Of a DNA stretch of 64,000 nucleotides, positions 17,241 through 26,320 are shown piece after piece (position 1 is the stretch's first letter; each line of letters starts with the position of its first letter). The DNA comes from Paenibacillus sp. JNUCC-31. Its GTDB lineage: Bacteria; Bacillota; Bacilli; Paenibacillales; Paenibacillaceae. The stretch covers positions 6,448,001-6,512,000 of the forward strand of contig NZ_CP062165.1 of the NCBI RefSeq assembly GCF_014844075.1, written 5' to 3'. A model generated the notes under the pieces. That model made no database searches. It saw only the letters and a list, made by a program, of their open reading frames with translations, and was not told the origin of the DNA. The position numbers and the translations under genes were made by a program.

Positions 17241-17981
17241 TTATATATTCCGACCCTGTAAGGTTCGTCTGCGACGGACGATGAACCAGATAAGTAATGC
17301 AATGATCAGCGCCAAGGCAATGCCCCCCGTAATAATGATGTTCCGAATATTCGGGACCTGTACGGTCAAATTCAGTTTATTCGGATTCATTGGGGAGACG
17401 TGCCAAATTAGCGTTTTTCCATGATCTTCGACCAGATCTGCGTTAGAATCCTGCGCTTTGATCGGCAGGGTCAGCTTGAAGTCAAAGTTTACATCTTTGA
17501 GTAACAGGTTTTTGAGAAAACGAGGCACATTGTTAATCTGGTCCTTGACCTCGCCATCAGGTATGGTTTCCATCAGGTCTGCTTCCGCTGCAATATGCAA
17601 TTTGGATGTGAAGAAGCCGGGTGTAGTCGACTGCTCCACTTGAATTCCATCGGGTAAATCCAGCGTGCTAAAGGTAGAGACCGTGTTACTTTTCTCATAA
17701 TGGGTTGTTGCTTTCAGCTGCTTCCGGTCGCCCTGATCCAAGACTTCGGCCTGGAAATGGTTACGTTGTAACGTATCTGCAAGCAGGGTCATGAGATTAT
17801 CTTGTCCAATCTTGCCCAGAGCCGAGTCGGTTACGCTGAGATTCAGATCCAGATCGGATGATCCGTCCATATTAACCGTAACATGGGCCTCTCCATCTGC
17901 GCAGGCGGAAAGTATGGACAGCATAACAGTTAGTAAAATGGCAAGTAATAGCTGACGATAATAGGGTATTCGAGTCGACAT
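17241..17981 (-). CDS. DUF3153-type lipoprotein with C-terminal membrane anchor
   Basis: This 246-residue envelope protein has an N-terminal signal segment ending in the lipobox ILSAC (Cys27) and a beta-rich extracellular domain of about 180 residues (AHVTVNMDGSSDLDLNLSV, FDFKLTLPIKAQDSN, LIWHVSPMNPNKLNLTVQVPN). A C-terminal helix (about 215-235) is followed by a basic IVRRRRTLQG tail. This layout fits the DUF3153 family of Bacillales, whose role is unknown. Having both a lipid anchor and a C-terminal transmembrane helix is characteristic of it. AAAGG precedes ATG 17981. The neighbours give no functional clue. Confidence 0.75.
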   Translation of the reverse strand: MSTRIPYYRQLLLAILLTVMLSILSACADGEAHVTVNMDGSSDLDLNLSVTDSALGKIGQDNLMTLLADTLQRNHFQAEVLDQGDRKQLKATTHYEKSNTVSTFSTLDLPDGIQVEQSTTPGFFTSKLHIAAEADLMETIPDGEVKDQINNVPRFLKNLLLKDVNFDFKLTLPIKAQDSNADLVEDHGKTLIWHVSPMNPNKLNLTVQVPNIRNIIITGGIALALIIALLIWFIVRRRRTLQGRNI

Positions 17982-18225
17982 TCAGTTCAACCTTTCTGCG
18001 TATAATCCAATTCCATTTCATAGAAGTATAGTATACACCCTAAGTATGACGGATGAAACTTTGCTCATTCAAGAGCGGATGAATCTTATGCTATGATTAT
18101 GGACACAATTTGTAGTGTAAATTTGAAGATTTCGTATTTTTGTCAATGTTCAGTCAATTCAAAAGGGGCTTCACCGTGTAAACTGGTAGTAGTGTGAAGA
18201 AATACGGAGCAGGGGGGTTACATTC

Positions 18226-18318
18226 ATGACATATATTATTATTATGGCTATCATCATGGTTGTGGGAATGGTCGGAATGGGCTGGTTCTACAAGATTATG
18301 GACAACGATCAACATTAG
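18226..18318 (+). CDS. Small single-pass membrane peptide (30 aa)
   Basis: This 30-residue ORF has a hydrophobic stretch rich in Ile, Met, Val and Gly (TYIIIMAIIMVVGMVGMGWF) and a short charged tail ending KIMDNDQH. It is preceded by AGGGGGGTT at a normal distance from ATG 18226 and followed within 40 bases by a hairpin. This is the style of small membrane proteins that modulate transporters or respiratory complexes, but I do not recognise it, and its reality rests on the ribosome binding site and membrane-helix composition. Confidence 0.5.
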   Translation: MTYIIIMAIIMVVGMVGMGWFYKIMDNDQH

Positions 18319-18352
18319 GGTGTATTGAAAAGAAACGTGAAAAGACAAGCCT

Positions 18353-18389
18353 ATAAGCTGGCTTCGCGATAGATGCGAGGCGAGCTTAT
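18353..18389 (+). terminator. Hairpin after the 30-aa membrane peptide
   Basis: ATAAGCT-GGCTTCGC pairs with GCGAGGC-AGCTTAT with two mismatches, followed by TTTG. It is a moderate terminator candidate. Confidence 0.5.
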
Positions 18390-18523
18390 TTGTATAGAGC
18401 TTCCAAAAAAAAAATGGAACCGAAATTACCAAAGGCAGTGGCCAGATTAATTACTCCAATGGGTACGTGAAATGTGCAGTAGCTGCTTTATTGATCACGA
18501 ATACAACTGATTCTGATCCAGTG

Positions 18524-18572
18524 AGATGCTGCTTGGAGGGAAACCCGTTCCCTGCTGATGCAGCATCTTTTT
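18524..18572 (+). terminator. Strong terminator without an assigned gene, upstream of pepF
   Basis: AGATGCTGC pairs with GCAGCATCT, with an inner AGGGAA/TTCCCT stem and TTTTT. Between the previous hairpin and this one (18390-18523) only an 18-codon ORF at 18414-18470 without a ribosome binding site is seen, so it may end a small untranslated RNA. Confidence 0.75.
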
Positions 18573-18687
18573 ACTTGCATGTTGTATCTAACATTATTAC
18601 GTAACAAATGTAACGAGCAATGTTGGCTCCATTTGACCGATGGACAAATATTTTTCGTAAAGTTGGGATTTTTAGGCTGCTCTTTTG

Positions 18688-18693
18688 TATAAT
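18688..18693 (+). promoter_or_regulatory. Putative -10 element of the pepF promoter
   Basis: A perfect TATAAT stands about 60 bases upstream of the start codon. The best -35 is TTGGGA, 19 bases away, which is long. Confidence 0.45.
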
Positions 18694-18752
18694 AGGGTTT
18701 AGTTCAACTCGGGGAATCCCGAAATATGCCTAACAGGAAAGGGTGTACATAA

Positions 18753-20447
18753 ATGAAATTTAGTGAGTATACGTATACACGTCCCGATCTGGAACATATC
18801 AAAACGTCATTTCGTCAGCTTCTGAGTGGTTTTGAAGATGCGGCTACAGTTGAAGAGCAAAGCGGTTACATGGATAAAATTAACGCTTTGCGCAGTGATT
18901 TTGAGACGCAGGCACAATTGGTTTACATCCGTCATTCCATTGACACCAATGATACATTTTACAAGACAGAAAACGAATTTTTGGATGAAAGCTCCCCGAT
19001 CATTCAAGAATACATCACCGATTATTATCGGGCTTTGGTGAACTCCAAATTCCGTGCTGAACTGGAACAAAAATGGGGTTCACAGCTGTTCCAGCTGGCG
19101 GATCTGTCCCTGAAAACATTCAGCCCTGAAATTATCGAGGACCTTCAGAAAGAGAACAAACTTTCCACGGAATACAACCAGCTCATTGCTTCGGCCAAAA
19201 TTCCGTTTGAAGGTGAAGAACGCACGTTGCCGCAGCTGCATCCTTTTGAGTTGTCCACGGATCGCTCCATGCGGGAGCGCGCCTCAGAAGCAAGATATAC
19301 GTTCATGGCTGAACATGAGGCCGAATTCGATCGTATTTACGACGAGCTGGTTAAAGTGCGTACACAAATCGCGAAGAAGCTGGGATATCCTTCATACGTT
19401 GAACTTGGTTATGATCGCATGAACCGTACGGATTATAACGCAGAGATGGTATCGAATTTCAGAGCACAAGTTCGTGATTATATCGTGCCTGTAGCAACGA
19501 AGCTTAGAGAACGTCAACGCAGCCGGATTGATGTGGATACCCTCTATTATTACGATCAGGGTTTCAGCTTCAAAACGGGTAACCCGACACCGAAGGGTGA
19601 CGCGGAGTGGATTATTGACAATGGTAAAAAAATGTACGCTGAATTGTCACCGGAAACGGATACGTTTTTCCAGATGATGACCGACAATGAACTGATGGAT
19701 CTGGTGAGCAAAAAAGGCAAGCAGGGCGGAGGGTATTGCACCTTCCTGAATGATTACAAAGTGCCTTTTATTTTCTCCAACTTCAACGGTACATCCGGCG
19801 ATATCGATGTATTAACTCATGAAGCAGGCCATGCTTTCCAGGTATATGAGAGCCGTGACTTTGCAGTGCCTGAGTATAACTGGCCTACGTATGAATCCGC
19901 GGAGATCCATTCCATGAGTATGGAGTTCTTCACATGGCCGTGGATGGAATTGTTCTTCAAGGAAGACACGGACAAATACAAGTTTGATCACCTGTCTTCC
20001 GGGCTGCTCTTTATTCCTTACGGTGTAGCAGTCGATGAATTCCAGCATTTCGTCTATGCCAACCCGGATGCAACACCAGCGGAACGCAAGCAGGCATGGC
20101 GCAACATTGAGAAGACGTATCTGCCACACATCAACTACAAGGATAACGCCTATCTGGAGCAGGGCGGATTCTGGCATAAACAGGGTCATATTTTCTCCTC
20201 GCCATTCTATTATATTGACTATACGCTTGCACAAATCTGTGCATTCCAGTTCTGGAAACGCAGCAATCAGGATATGAAGTCTGCATGGGCTGACTATCTG
20301 GCATTGTGCAAAGCCGGTGGAAGCTTGTCCTTCACGGGATTGGTCGAACTGGCAGGTCTGAATTCTCCGTTTGAAGACGGCTGCGTGTCCTCTGTCATCG
20401 GCGATATCGAAGCATGGCTGGACGGAGTAGACGATAAGGCGCTATAA
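18753..20447 (+). CDS. pepF: M3-family oligoendopeptidase F
   Basis: This 564-residue cytosolic zinc metallopeptidase degrades peptides of about 7-17 residues. The zinc motif HEAGH is in LTHEAGHAFQVYESR, and the third ligand is in the following PTYESAEIHSMSMEF segment (Glu). The flanking phrases SNFNGTSGDIDV and YNWPTYES are typical of the PepF/pz-peptidase branch, as is the C-terminal active-site segment GGFWHKQGHIFSSPFYYIDYT with its Tyr and His residues. The length (about 560-600) fits the M3B oligoendopeptidase group. There is no signal peptide. AGGAAAGGG precedes ATG 18753. The gene is followed by an acetyltransferase after about 130 bases. Confidence 0.92.
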   Translation: MKFSEYTYTRPDLEHIKTSFRQLLSGFEDAATVEEQSGYMDKINALRSDFETQAQLVYIRHSIDTNDTFYKTENEFLDESSPIIQEYITDYYRALVNSKFRAELEQKWGSQLFQLADLSLKTFSPEIIEDLQKENKLSTEYNQLIASAKIPFEGEERTLPQLHPFELSTDRSMRERASEARYTFMAEHEAEFDRIYDELVKVRTQIAKKLGYPSYVELGYDRMNRTDYNAEMVSNFRAQVRDYIVPVATKLRERQRSRIDVDTLYYYDQGFSFKTGNPTPKGDAEWIIDNGKKMYAELSPETDTFFQMMTDNELMDLVSKKGKQGGGYCTFLNDYKVPFIFSNFNGTSGDIDVLTHEAGHAFQVYESRDFAVPEYNWPTYESAEIHSMSMEFFTWPWMELFFKEDTDKYKFDHLSSGLLFIPYGVAVDEFQHFVYANPDATPAERKQAWRNIEKTYLPHINYKDNAYLEQGGFWHKQGHIFSSPFYYIDYTLAQICAFQFWKRSNQDMKSAWADYLALCKAGGSLSFTGLVELAGLNSPFEDGCVSSVIGDIEAWLDGVDDKAL

Positions 20448-20578
20448 GCCAAAAATAAATTAAAGGTCGAAGAGGTGAAGGGGAGCGAGGAATACACCTG
20501 ATGTTACCGCATTCTGAGGCAGGGCGGATTTGAATGTATTCATTTACCTACCCTGTACAAAGAATGTGAGGTTATACC

Positions 20579-21439
20579 ATGTTGGTTTTACTGCATCAAC
20601 TTTCCCAAAGGAAACAATTGGCACCCTTTATCTCGGGAACTAACGGGCATGTGGTCATGGGTGGTGTGCTTGCAGGACTTCAATGCGGACGTGTCTATGC
20701 AGACCGGCTTCAAGCTCCGGCAAGCGCACTGATCTGGGCACAAAACGAAATGTTTTATCTGATCGGAAGTTCCGATAATGATCAGTTCAACAGGCGTGTC
20801 AGAGAAGTGCTTGTTCAGGAGCTTTTACCTGAAGCGTTAGATGCTGGCGAAGGCATGCTGAATCTTGAGGTTTATCCTGAGCCAGGCTCGGACTGGTCTC
20901 CAGTCCTGCATCACATGTTCAATGGACGTCTGCGCGAAGGGTTGCGAGTTCCTTTTCAATTCAATCTTGCGAAGTATGAAAAGTGGCTGGAACGAAGTAC
21001 CGGCTCTCTGTTCGTTCCTTCTGAATATCATCTTCATGTCATCGACCGAGCTACAATAGAGGTGGACAGAAATGGTATTATTCAGAAAGAAATTTTGAAG
21101 TTTTGGCATTCGGTGGACGACTTCATCCAATACGGAGCAGGCACTTGCATGGTTCATCAAGGAAAAGTCGTAGCTACATGTATCTCAGTGTTTGTTAGTG
21201 GCACTCACCATGAAACAGGCATTCATACCTACGATCCAATACATCGTGGCAAGGGCCTGGCTACCGCTATGGCAAGCACTTATATCCAATTGGTACTGGA
21301 AAAGGGTGGTACTCCACATTGGACGACAGAGGATTTCCGTCATGATTCCATTGTGATTGCGGGTAAGCTTGGTTTTGAACAAGGCAGAGCCTATCCCGTC
21401 AATTATATGCCGATTCAGGAGCTTCTGGATTGTAAATGA
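20579..21439 (+). CDS. GNAT-family N-acetyltransferase
   Basis: This 286-residue protein has the Gcn5-related fold in its C-terminal half. The acetyl-CoA loop is in the HTYDPIHRGKGLATAMASTYIQ region (R-G-K-G-L-A pattern), preceded by the strand GKVVATCISVFV and followed by TPHWTTEDFRHDSIVIAGKLGFE. The N-terminal half lacks an obvious motif, matching the two-lobed GNAT_acetyltran family of Bacillales. The acetyl acceptor is unknown. TGAGGT precedes ATG 20579. It is probably monocistronic. Confidence 0.8.
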   Translation: MLVLLHQLSQRKQLAPFISGTNGHVVMGGVLAGLQCGRVYADRLQAPASALIWAQNEMFYLIGSSDNDQFNRRVREVLVQELLPEALDAGEGMLNLEVYPEPGSDWSPVLHHMFNGRLREGLRVPFQFNLAKYEKWLERSTGSLFVPSEYHLHVIDRATIEVDRNGIIQKEILKFWHSVDDFIQYGAGTCMVHQGKVVATCISVFVSGTHHETGIHTYDPIHRGKGLATAMASTYIQLVLEKGGTPHWTTEDFRHDSIVIAGKLGFEQGRAYPVNYMPIQELLDCK

Positions 21440-21499
21440 TATTGTAAAAGGGAATAACGAGGCGAGGCTTCCCGATTGTTGTTCTCTCCTTGGTTCCGG

Positions 21500-21710
21500 T
21501 GCGTTGTCCAGACGCTAACGAATCGATGTCATCTTATAGCAGGGAATAGCGCGGGATGATAAGGCTAATGAACTCCAGACGCGTTATTCCGCTGGTAACC
21601 TGCCATAGGATAGGCAAATTGAGCAAATAGCGTGTCTGCGATTCGTTAAACCAGCGGCGTCATGAAAATGTTCCGAATAACGCGTGCCAGGTTCGTTAAA
21701 CGATCTCGAG
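21500..21710. repeat. Non-coding mosaic of short inverted and direct repeats
   Basis: TAACGAATCG (21516-21525) is the inverse of CGATTCGTTA (21639-21648). ACGCGTTATTC (21579-21589) is the inverse of GAATAACGCGT (21675-21685). TTCGTTAAAC occurs at 21642 and 21692, and CCAGACGC at 21509 and 21574. No reading frame covers the block, which resembles dispersed intergenic elements rather than a gene. Confidence 0.55.
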
Positions 21711-21727
21711 ACGCTGAAGATCTGCAG

Positions 21728-21773
21728 GGGCTGTCCCGGAAGTCATGAGAATGACCAGGGACAGCCCTTTTTT
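21728..21773 (+). terminator. Strong rho-independent terminator downstream of the acetyltransferase region
   Basis: GGGCTGTCCC pairs perfectly with GGGACAGCCC and is followed by six T. It is about 290 bases past the acetyltransferase stop, so it probably ends a long 3' region or the repeat-block transcript. Confidence 0.85.
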
Positions 21774-21918
21774 CGATTCGATTTGTGAATCCCAGATCAA
21801 CTTGTCTTGTTTAATTTACGCACAGATAAGCGAGTCGGTGAAAAGGAGTCATAATCGTTGGGTAAATCCGTCCCAATGAAACATTTATCAACTCCATTGT
21901 GATTTATTTCACTATATC

Positions 21919-21932
21919 TGAAAACGGATTCA
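21919..21932. promoter_or_regulatory. cre-like CcpA operator upstream of the alcohol dehydrogenase
   Basis: TGAAAACGGATTCA fits the catabolite-responsive element consensus TGWAANCGNTNWCA at all but one specified position. It lies just upstream of a TACAAT (-10-like) at 21935-21940, a position expected to give glucose repression. Confidence 0.6.
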
Positions 21933-21978
21933 GGTACAATAAAGATAGTAAATCAGGGGTTACAGGAGGCTGGTTCAA

Positions 21979-23130
21979 ATGGCAACACATGCTTATTATG
22001 TTCCGCCCGTGAACTTGATGGGTAGAGGATGTTTGCAGGAAGCAGGCAAGATGATTCAGGACATGGGGATTCGCAAAGCGCTAGTTGTAAGCGATCGTCG
22101 ATTGATTTCTTCCGGCGTTGCTGAACAAGTGCTGTCTATACTAAGAAAATCAGGGTTAGACTATGTGGTATATGATGAGGTTCAGCCCAATCCAACCTGT
22201 CAGAACGTACATGACGGACTTCAAGTATTTCAGGATCATGGCTGTGACGCCATTATATCGATAGGCGGAGGTTCACCTCAGGATGCTGCCAAAGGCATTG
22301 GCATTGTGGCAACTAATGGTGGACATATCCGTGATTATGAAGGATTGCACCAATCGAAACACAAGTCCGTGCCACTTGTTGCGATTAACACAACGGCGGG
22401 CACATCAAGTGAGGTGACCATGAACTACGTGATTACAGATGAGGAACGCAAGGTGAAAATGGTGATGGTGGATCGAAACAGTCTTGTTGACCTGTCGGTG
22501 AATGATCCGGAACTGATGCTGAGCAAGCCTGCGAGTCTAACTGCGGCCACAGGCATGGATGCTTTGACCCATGCGGTGGAAGCGATGGTGACGCCTGGCG
22601 GGTTTACTGTGACAAGTGCGACAGCGGCTGCTGCCGTGGAATTGATCTTTGAATACTTGCCCAGAGCCGTCAAGGATGGAAGTGATCTGGAAGCAAGAGA
22701 GCATATGACCTATGCATGTTTCCTTGGTGGAATTGCTTTTAATAATGCGGGTTTGGGGTATGTCCATGCGATGGCTCACCAACTTGGCGGGGTCTATGAT
22801 TTGCCGCATGGGGTATGTAACGCGATGCTTCTTCCTTATGTAGAAGAAATGAATGCCAGACATGTACCCGGTAAATTCCGGCATATTGCCAAAGCGATTG
22901 GTATGAACGTGAAGGGCAGAAGTGATAAGGAGTGCTCCGAATATGTAATTGAAGCCATTCGTCAGCTTTCCAAGGAAGTTGGTATTCCTGAGAAGCTGTC
23001 TGAATTGGGTGTGAAAGATCCTGATGTTGAGTTGCTGGCGGATAACGCCATGAAAGATGCCTGTACACCAGGCAATCCCTATCAGCCATCCAAAGATGAA
23101 GTGATGGAGCTGTTCCGTAAAATTATATAG
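21979..23130 (+). CDS. Iron-containing (group III) alcohol dehydrogenase
   Basis: This 383-residue NAD(P)-dependent, metal-activated dehydrogenase interconverts alcohols and aldehydes. The N-terminal nucleotide domain has KALVVSD and the GGGSPQDAAKGI dinucleotide loop. The C-terminal helical domain holds the metal ligands in MDALTHAVEA (Asp, His), GYVHAMAHQLGG (His) and DLPHGVCNA (His). The length equals the family average, and similarity in motif order to FucO/AdhB-type enzymes is clear, but the substrate is not predictable. CAGGAGG precedes ATG 21979. A cre-like site and a leader hairpin suggest CcpA control. The upstream repeat block ends in a strong terminator, so the gene has its own promoter. 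Confidence 0.92.
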   Translation: MATHAYYVPPVNLMGRGCLQEAGKMIQDMGIRKALVVSDRRLISSGVAEQVLSILRKSGLDYVVYDEVQPNPTCQNVHDGLQVFQDHGCDAIISIGGGSPQDAAKGIGIVATNGGHIRDYEGLHQSKHKSVPLVAINTTAGTSSEVTMNYVITDEERKVKMVMVDRNSLVDLSVNDPELMLSKPASLTAATGMDALTHAVEAMVTPGGFTVTSATAAAAVELIFEYLPRAVKDGSDLEAREHMTYACFLGGIAFNNAGLGYVHAMAHQLGGVYDLPHGVCNAMLLPYVEEMNARHVPGKFRHIAKAIGMNVKGRSDKECSEYVIEAIRQLSKEVGIPEKLSELGVKDPDVELLADNAMKDACTPGNPYQPSKDEVMELFRKII

Positions 23131-23138
23131 ATATTCTT

Positions 23139-23167
23139 TGGCCGGGAGCAATCTCGGCTTTTTTCTG
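23139..23167 (+). terminator. Terminator after the alcohol dehydrogenase
   Basis: GCCGGGA pairs with TCTCGGC around GCAA, followed by TTTTTT. The 450 bases from here to glgC contain no supported gene. Confidence 0.85.
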
Positions 23168-23621
23168 TGAACATCTAACGAGCAATTTAATCGCTTATTT
23201 TTCCATTTAATGATTAGGGTTAAAACAAAAGGATTTTGAAGGCCTATTATCGAATACAATATTTAATAACAGCGGCATGAAGAAGGGAGTGGGTTCCACT
23301 TAAACTTTTGTCGAAGTTTTCCAGCAAGATTCCTCAACCCGTTTCGTGTTTAATGTTATATAGGAATTGTGTATTGCATTTTTCACGGGGTGCGCCTTAA
23401 TTTTCTACATCCACCTATTCACCTCTGCACGAAAAGTTCGGGCAATTCTGCACGTATCATCTACTTTCAGACATGACAATGAATGACGTTCGGCTGCAAT
23501 TTCGATGAAACAAGTCTGTACAGCATGCTCCTAATCAACACAAAAGTGTTCACACAACAGCATATCGGATTATGGGCTCTGAAATGAATTAGAACGAATG
23601 CACATGGAGGAGGCTGTAATG

Positions 23622-24791
23622 ATGGCAAAAAAGGAAGTTGTAGCGATGTTGCTCGCTGGAGGGCAAGGCAAACGGTTAAAGGGATTGACGAAATCACTGG
23701 CCAAGCCCGCTGTTTATTTTGGCGGTACCTACCGTATCATAGATTTTCCTCTTAGCAATTGCTCCAATTCAGGCATCGACACAGTCGGTGTGTTAACTCA
23801 GTACGAACCTCTGGTGCTACACTCCTATATCGGCATTGGCAGTGATTGGGATCTGGATCGCAAAAATGGCGGTGTATATGTACTTCCTCCTCATGAACGT
23901 GAAGACGGCAGTAACTGGTATCGAGGCACGGCGGATGCAATCTACCGTAACCTGAATTTTATTGAACAATTCGATCCTGAGCATGTGCTCATTTTGTCAG
24001 GGGATCATATCTATAAAATGGATTACGAGAAAATGCTTCAATACCATAAAGAAAAGGATGCAGATTGCACCATATCGGTCATTGACGTTCCGCTGGAAGA
24101 AGCCAGCCGGTTCGGGTTGCTCAACACCCACGATGATTATCGCATCTATGAATTCGAAGAAAAACCTCCTGAACCCAAGAGCACACTCGCTTCCATGGGT
24201 ATCTATCTATTCAAGTGGGATGTGCTGAAACGCTTCCTGATTCAGGACGAACAGCAGGCATCCACCTCCTATGATTTTGGCAAAGACATCATTCCCTTGC
24301 TGCTTGAAAATGAAAAATCATTATATGCTTATCCGTTTGAAGGCTATTGGAAGGACGTCGGTACGATCCGCAGTCTGTGGGAATCCAATATGGACCTGCT
24401 GGATGAGGATACGCCGTTTAATCTGAACGACCCGGACTGGCGTATTTACACCCGAAATCCGAATCAGCCTGCGCAATATATTTCACCATCAGCGAAGGTG
24501 CGGAATTGCATCATCAGTGAAGGCAGTGTTGTACATGGCGAGGTTAAGCATTCGGTGTTGTTCTACGGAATCGAGGTAGGGGAGAACAGTTCCGTAACCG
24601 ATTCAGTAATCATGCCAAAAGTGAAGATCGGACAAAATGTACGCATTCACAAAGCTATTATTGCCGAAGGATTGGTGATCCCGGATGGAGTACATCTGTC
24701 ACCCGCCCCTGAGGATGAAAGTGATATATTACTGGTCGATCAGGAAGAACTGGAACGTCAGCTTCATGAGGGAATGACAAGCAAAGCCTAA
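23622..24791 (+). CDS. glgC: Glucose-1-phosphate adenylyltransferase, catalytic subunit
   Basis: This 389-residue enzyme makes ADP-glucose from ATP and glucose-1-phosphate, the committed step of glycogen synthesis. The nucleotidyltransferase signature [21 protein letters not shown] opens the protein, followed by [24 protein letters not shown] and [11 protein letters not shown] (metal-binding Asp), and GYWKDVGT. A left-handed beta-helix tail ([23 protein letters not shown]) ends it. GGAGGAGG at 23606-23613 is 8 bases before ATG 23622 and 5 before ATG 23619. It is 27 bases upstream of glgD, so they form one operon and, as in Bacillus, presumably one heteromeric enzyme. A leader of about 450 bases without a gene precedes it. 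Confidence 0.95.
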   Translation: MAKKEVVAMLLAGGQGKRLKGLTKSLAKPAVYFGGTYRIIDFPLSNCSNSGIDTVGVLTQYEPLVLHSYIGIGSDWDLDRKNGGVYVLPPHEREDGSNWYRGTADAIYRNLNFIEQFDPEHVLILSGDHIYKMDYEKMLQYHKEKDADCTISVIDVPLEEASRFGLLNTHDDYRIYEFEEKPPEPKSTLASMGIYLFKWDVLKRFLIQDEQQASTSYDFGKDIIPLLLENEKSLYAYPFEGYWKDVGTIRSLWESNMDLLDEDTPFNLNDPDWRIYTRNPNQPAQYISPSAKVRNCIISEGSVVHGEVKHSVLFYGIEVGENSSVTDSVIMPKVKIGQNVRIHKAIIAEGLVIPDGVHLSPAPEDESDILLVDQEELERQLHEGMTSKA

Positions 24792-24818
24792 TCTAAACCC
24801 CAAAGGACGGTGCATGCG

Positions 24819-25922
24819 ATGAAACCATTGATCGGAGTTATTAACCTTGACCATGAGCTTGAAGAATTAAAGGAATTGACGTACTTTCGCTGCGGAGCCG
24901 CGGTGCCTTATGCCGGGCGTTACCGTCTGATTGATTTTGTATTATCCAATATGATGAATGCTGGCATTGAAAGTATCGGTGTATTTGTCCGTCGCAAGTA
25001 CCGTTCACTTATGGATCATCTGGGAGACGGCAAGCCATGGGATTTGGATCGCAAGCATGGGGGCATGTTTATTTTGCCACCGGACTGGAATGATCCGACG
25101 GATACGTCCCAGGGGGACCTGCAGCATTTTCACAATAATCTCGATTTTTTCCGCCGGGGTTCCGGACAATATGTCGTTCATGCGGGAAGTCGGCACGTGA
25201 CCAAAGCGGATTTGCAAGACGTGTACAGGTACCATATAAGCAAGGGAGCGGATGTAACACTGGTCTGCAAAAAAGTGGATCAACTGCTGCCTGAACATGA
25301 CGCCTGTGTCAAAGTTGAAGATGACGGGAGCGGTAATGTGGTGGACATTCACCAAAGTGCCGATCACCCGAATATATATACAGAAATTTTCATCATGGAA
25401 AAAGAACTGTTCCTGCGCCAGGTACAGCGCTGCATCGATCATGGGGAAAGCCATTTCTTCCGTGATGTGATTCAGAAAAACCCGGATGGGTTGAACATTG
25501 CTGCATATGCCTACGATGGTTATCATGCTGTAATCAATTCGGTCGACAGCTATTACCGCAACAGCCTTGAACTGCTGAATACGGGACTGTATGAACAATT
25601 GTTCAAGGAACAGCCTGTTCAGACCAAGATCAAGTACGAAGCCCCGGCCAAATATCTGGACACCGCCGAGGTGAAACATTCCCTGCTTGCGAACGGCTGC
25701 ATCGTGGGCGGAGAAGTGGAAGATAGTATCCTCTTCCGGGGTGTGACTGTGGAAAAAGGCGCCAAAATCAAGGGCTCCATCATCATGCAAAAGTGCTACA
25801 TCGGAGAGGGCGCCGTCCTTGAAAATGTCATTCTCGACAAGGATGTGAAACTGAGCGGTGGCCAGACGCTGATTGGCGATCCATCGAACCCGTATATTCT
25901 GGCGAAGAGTACTATTATCTAA
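24819..25922 (+). CDS. glgD: Glucose-1-phosphate adenylyltransferase subunit GlgD
   Basis: This 367-residue non-catalytic or regulatory partner of GlgC has the same fold: YAGRYRLIDFVLSNMMNAG, WDLDRKHGG, and a C-terminal beta-helix with KHSLLANGCIVGGEVEDSILF. The N-terminal GGxGxRL nucleotide signature of GlgC is replaced by GVINLDHELEELKELT, and the catalytic LSGDH is VHAGSRH. This is the hallmark of GlgD, which stimulates GlgC in the complex. ATG 24819 is preferred over GTG 24810 because AAAGGA (24802-24807) is 11 bases away versus 2. It follows glgC closely. The next gene, glgP, begins only after a structured gap of about 400 bases. Confidence 0.93.
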   Translation: MKPLIGVINLDHELEELKELTYFRCGAAVPYAGRYRLIDFVLSNMMNAGIESIGVFVRRKYRSLMDHLGDGKPWDLDRKHGGMFILPPDWNDPTDTSQGDLQHFHNNLDFFRRGSGQYVVHAGSRHVTKADLQDVYRYHISKGADVTLVCKKVDQLLPEHDACVKVEDDGSGNVVDIHQSADHPNIYTEIFIMEKELFLRQVQRCIDHGESHFFRDVIQKNPDGLNIAAYAYDGYHAVINSVDSYYRNSLELLNTGLYEQLFKEQPVQTKIKYEAPAKYLDTAEVKHSLLANGCIVGGEVEDSILFRGVTVEKGAKIKGSIIMQKCYIGEGAVLENVILDKDVKLSGGQTLIGDPSNPYILAKSTII

Positions 25923-25964
25923 TATCGACCCTTAACCGATATCATCTATAAATATATAAAATAA

Positions 25965-26302
25965 AAATCCTGTAGGATGGATTTAAGGTTTGTACATGTT
26001 CTAAGCATGGGCTGCCACTGCTCAAGCTCCTCATACGTGCAAACGTAGTGAAGGGGACGAAATCGATTCTGAAGAAGCGTCAGCGTTCGCCTAAAAGCTT
26101 TCTGCAAGAAAGCTACTTCGAAAGCATATGCTGTCTTCAAATTTCAACCTTGTAAAAGGTTAATCGAGGAAATTTGGAGACAACAGCGATCGGAAGAACG
26201 ATTCGTAACCGGAACGGGCTCTTAGCTGGAAGTGCAGCTTTGAAAGTTGTAGCACTCATGTGTAGGAAACAAGTATGAACCGCCACGATCCTACAGGATT
26301 TC
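25965..26302. repeat. Hairpin-rich intergenic element bounded by 14-bp inverted repeats
   Basis: AAATCCTGTAGGAT at about 25965 is exactly inverted as ATCCTACAGGATTT ending at about 26302. Inside are AGCTTTC-TGCAA-GAAAGCT (26096-26114), AACCTT-GTAA-AAGGTT (near 26148) and AGCTG-GAAGTG-CAGCT (near 26226). No reading frame with a ribosome binding site was found. It could be a small mobile element remnant or a structured leader of glgP. Confidence 0.5.
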
Positions 26303-26320
26303 ACCGGGAGGAACCTTCTT

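Noticed and set aside
18414..18470. 18-codon ORF as a leader peptide
   Set aside because: No ribosome binding site and no run of regulatory codons, so it is mentioned only within the small-RNA candidate.
22537..23259. Minus-strand ORF (240 aa) antisense to the alcohol dehydrogenase
   Set aside because: Shadow frame opposite conserved metal-binding motifs; nothing supports translation.
25005..25790. Long minus-strand ORF (261 aa) antisense to glgD
   Set aside because: It lies wholly within a confirmed gene, has no ribosome binding site, and its His/Phe/Ile-rich composition is typical of antisense frames.
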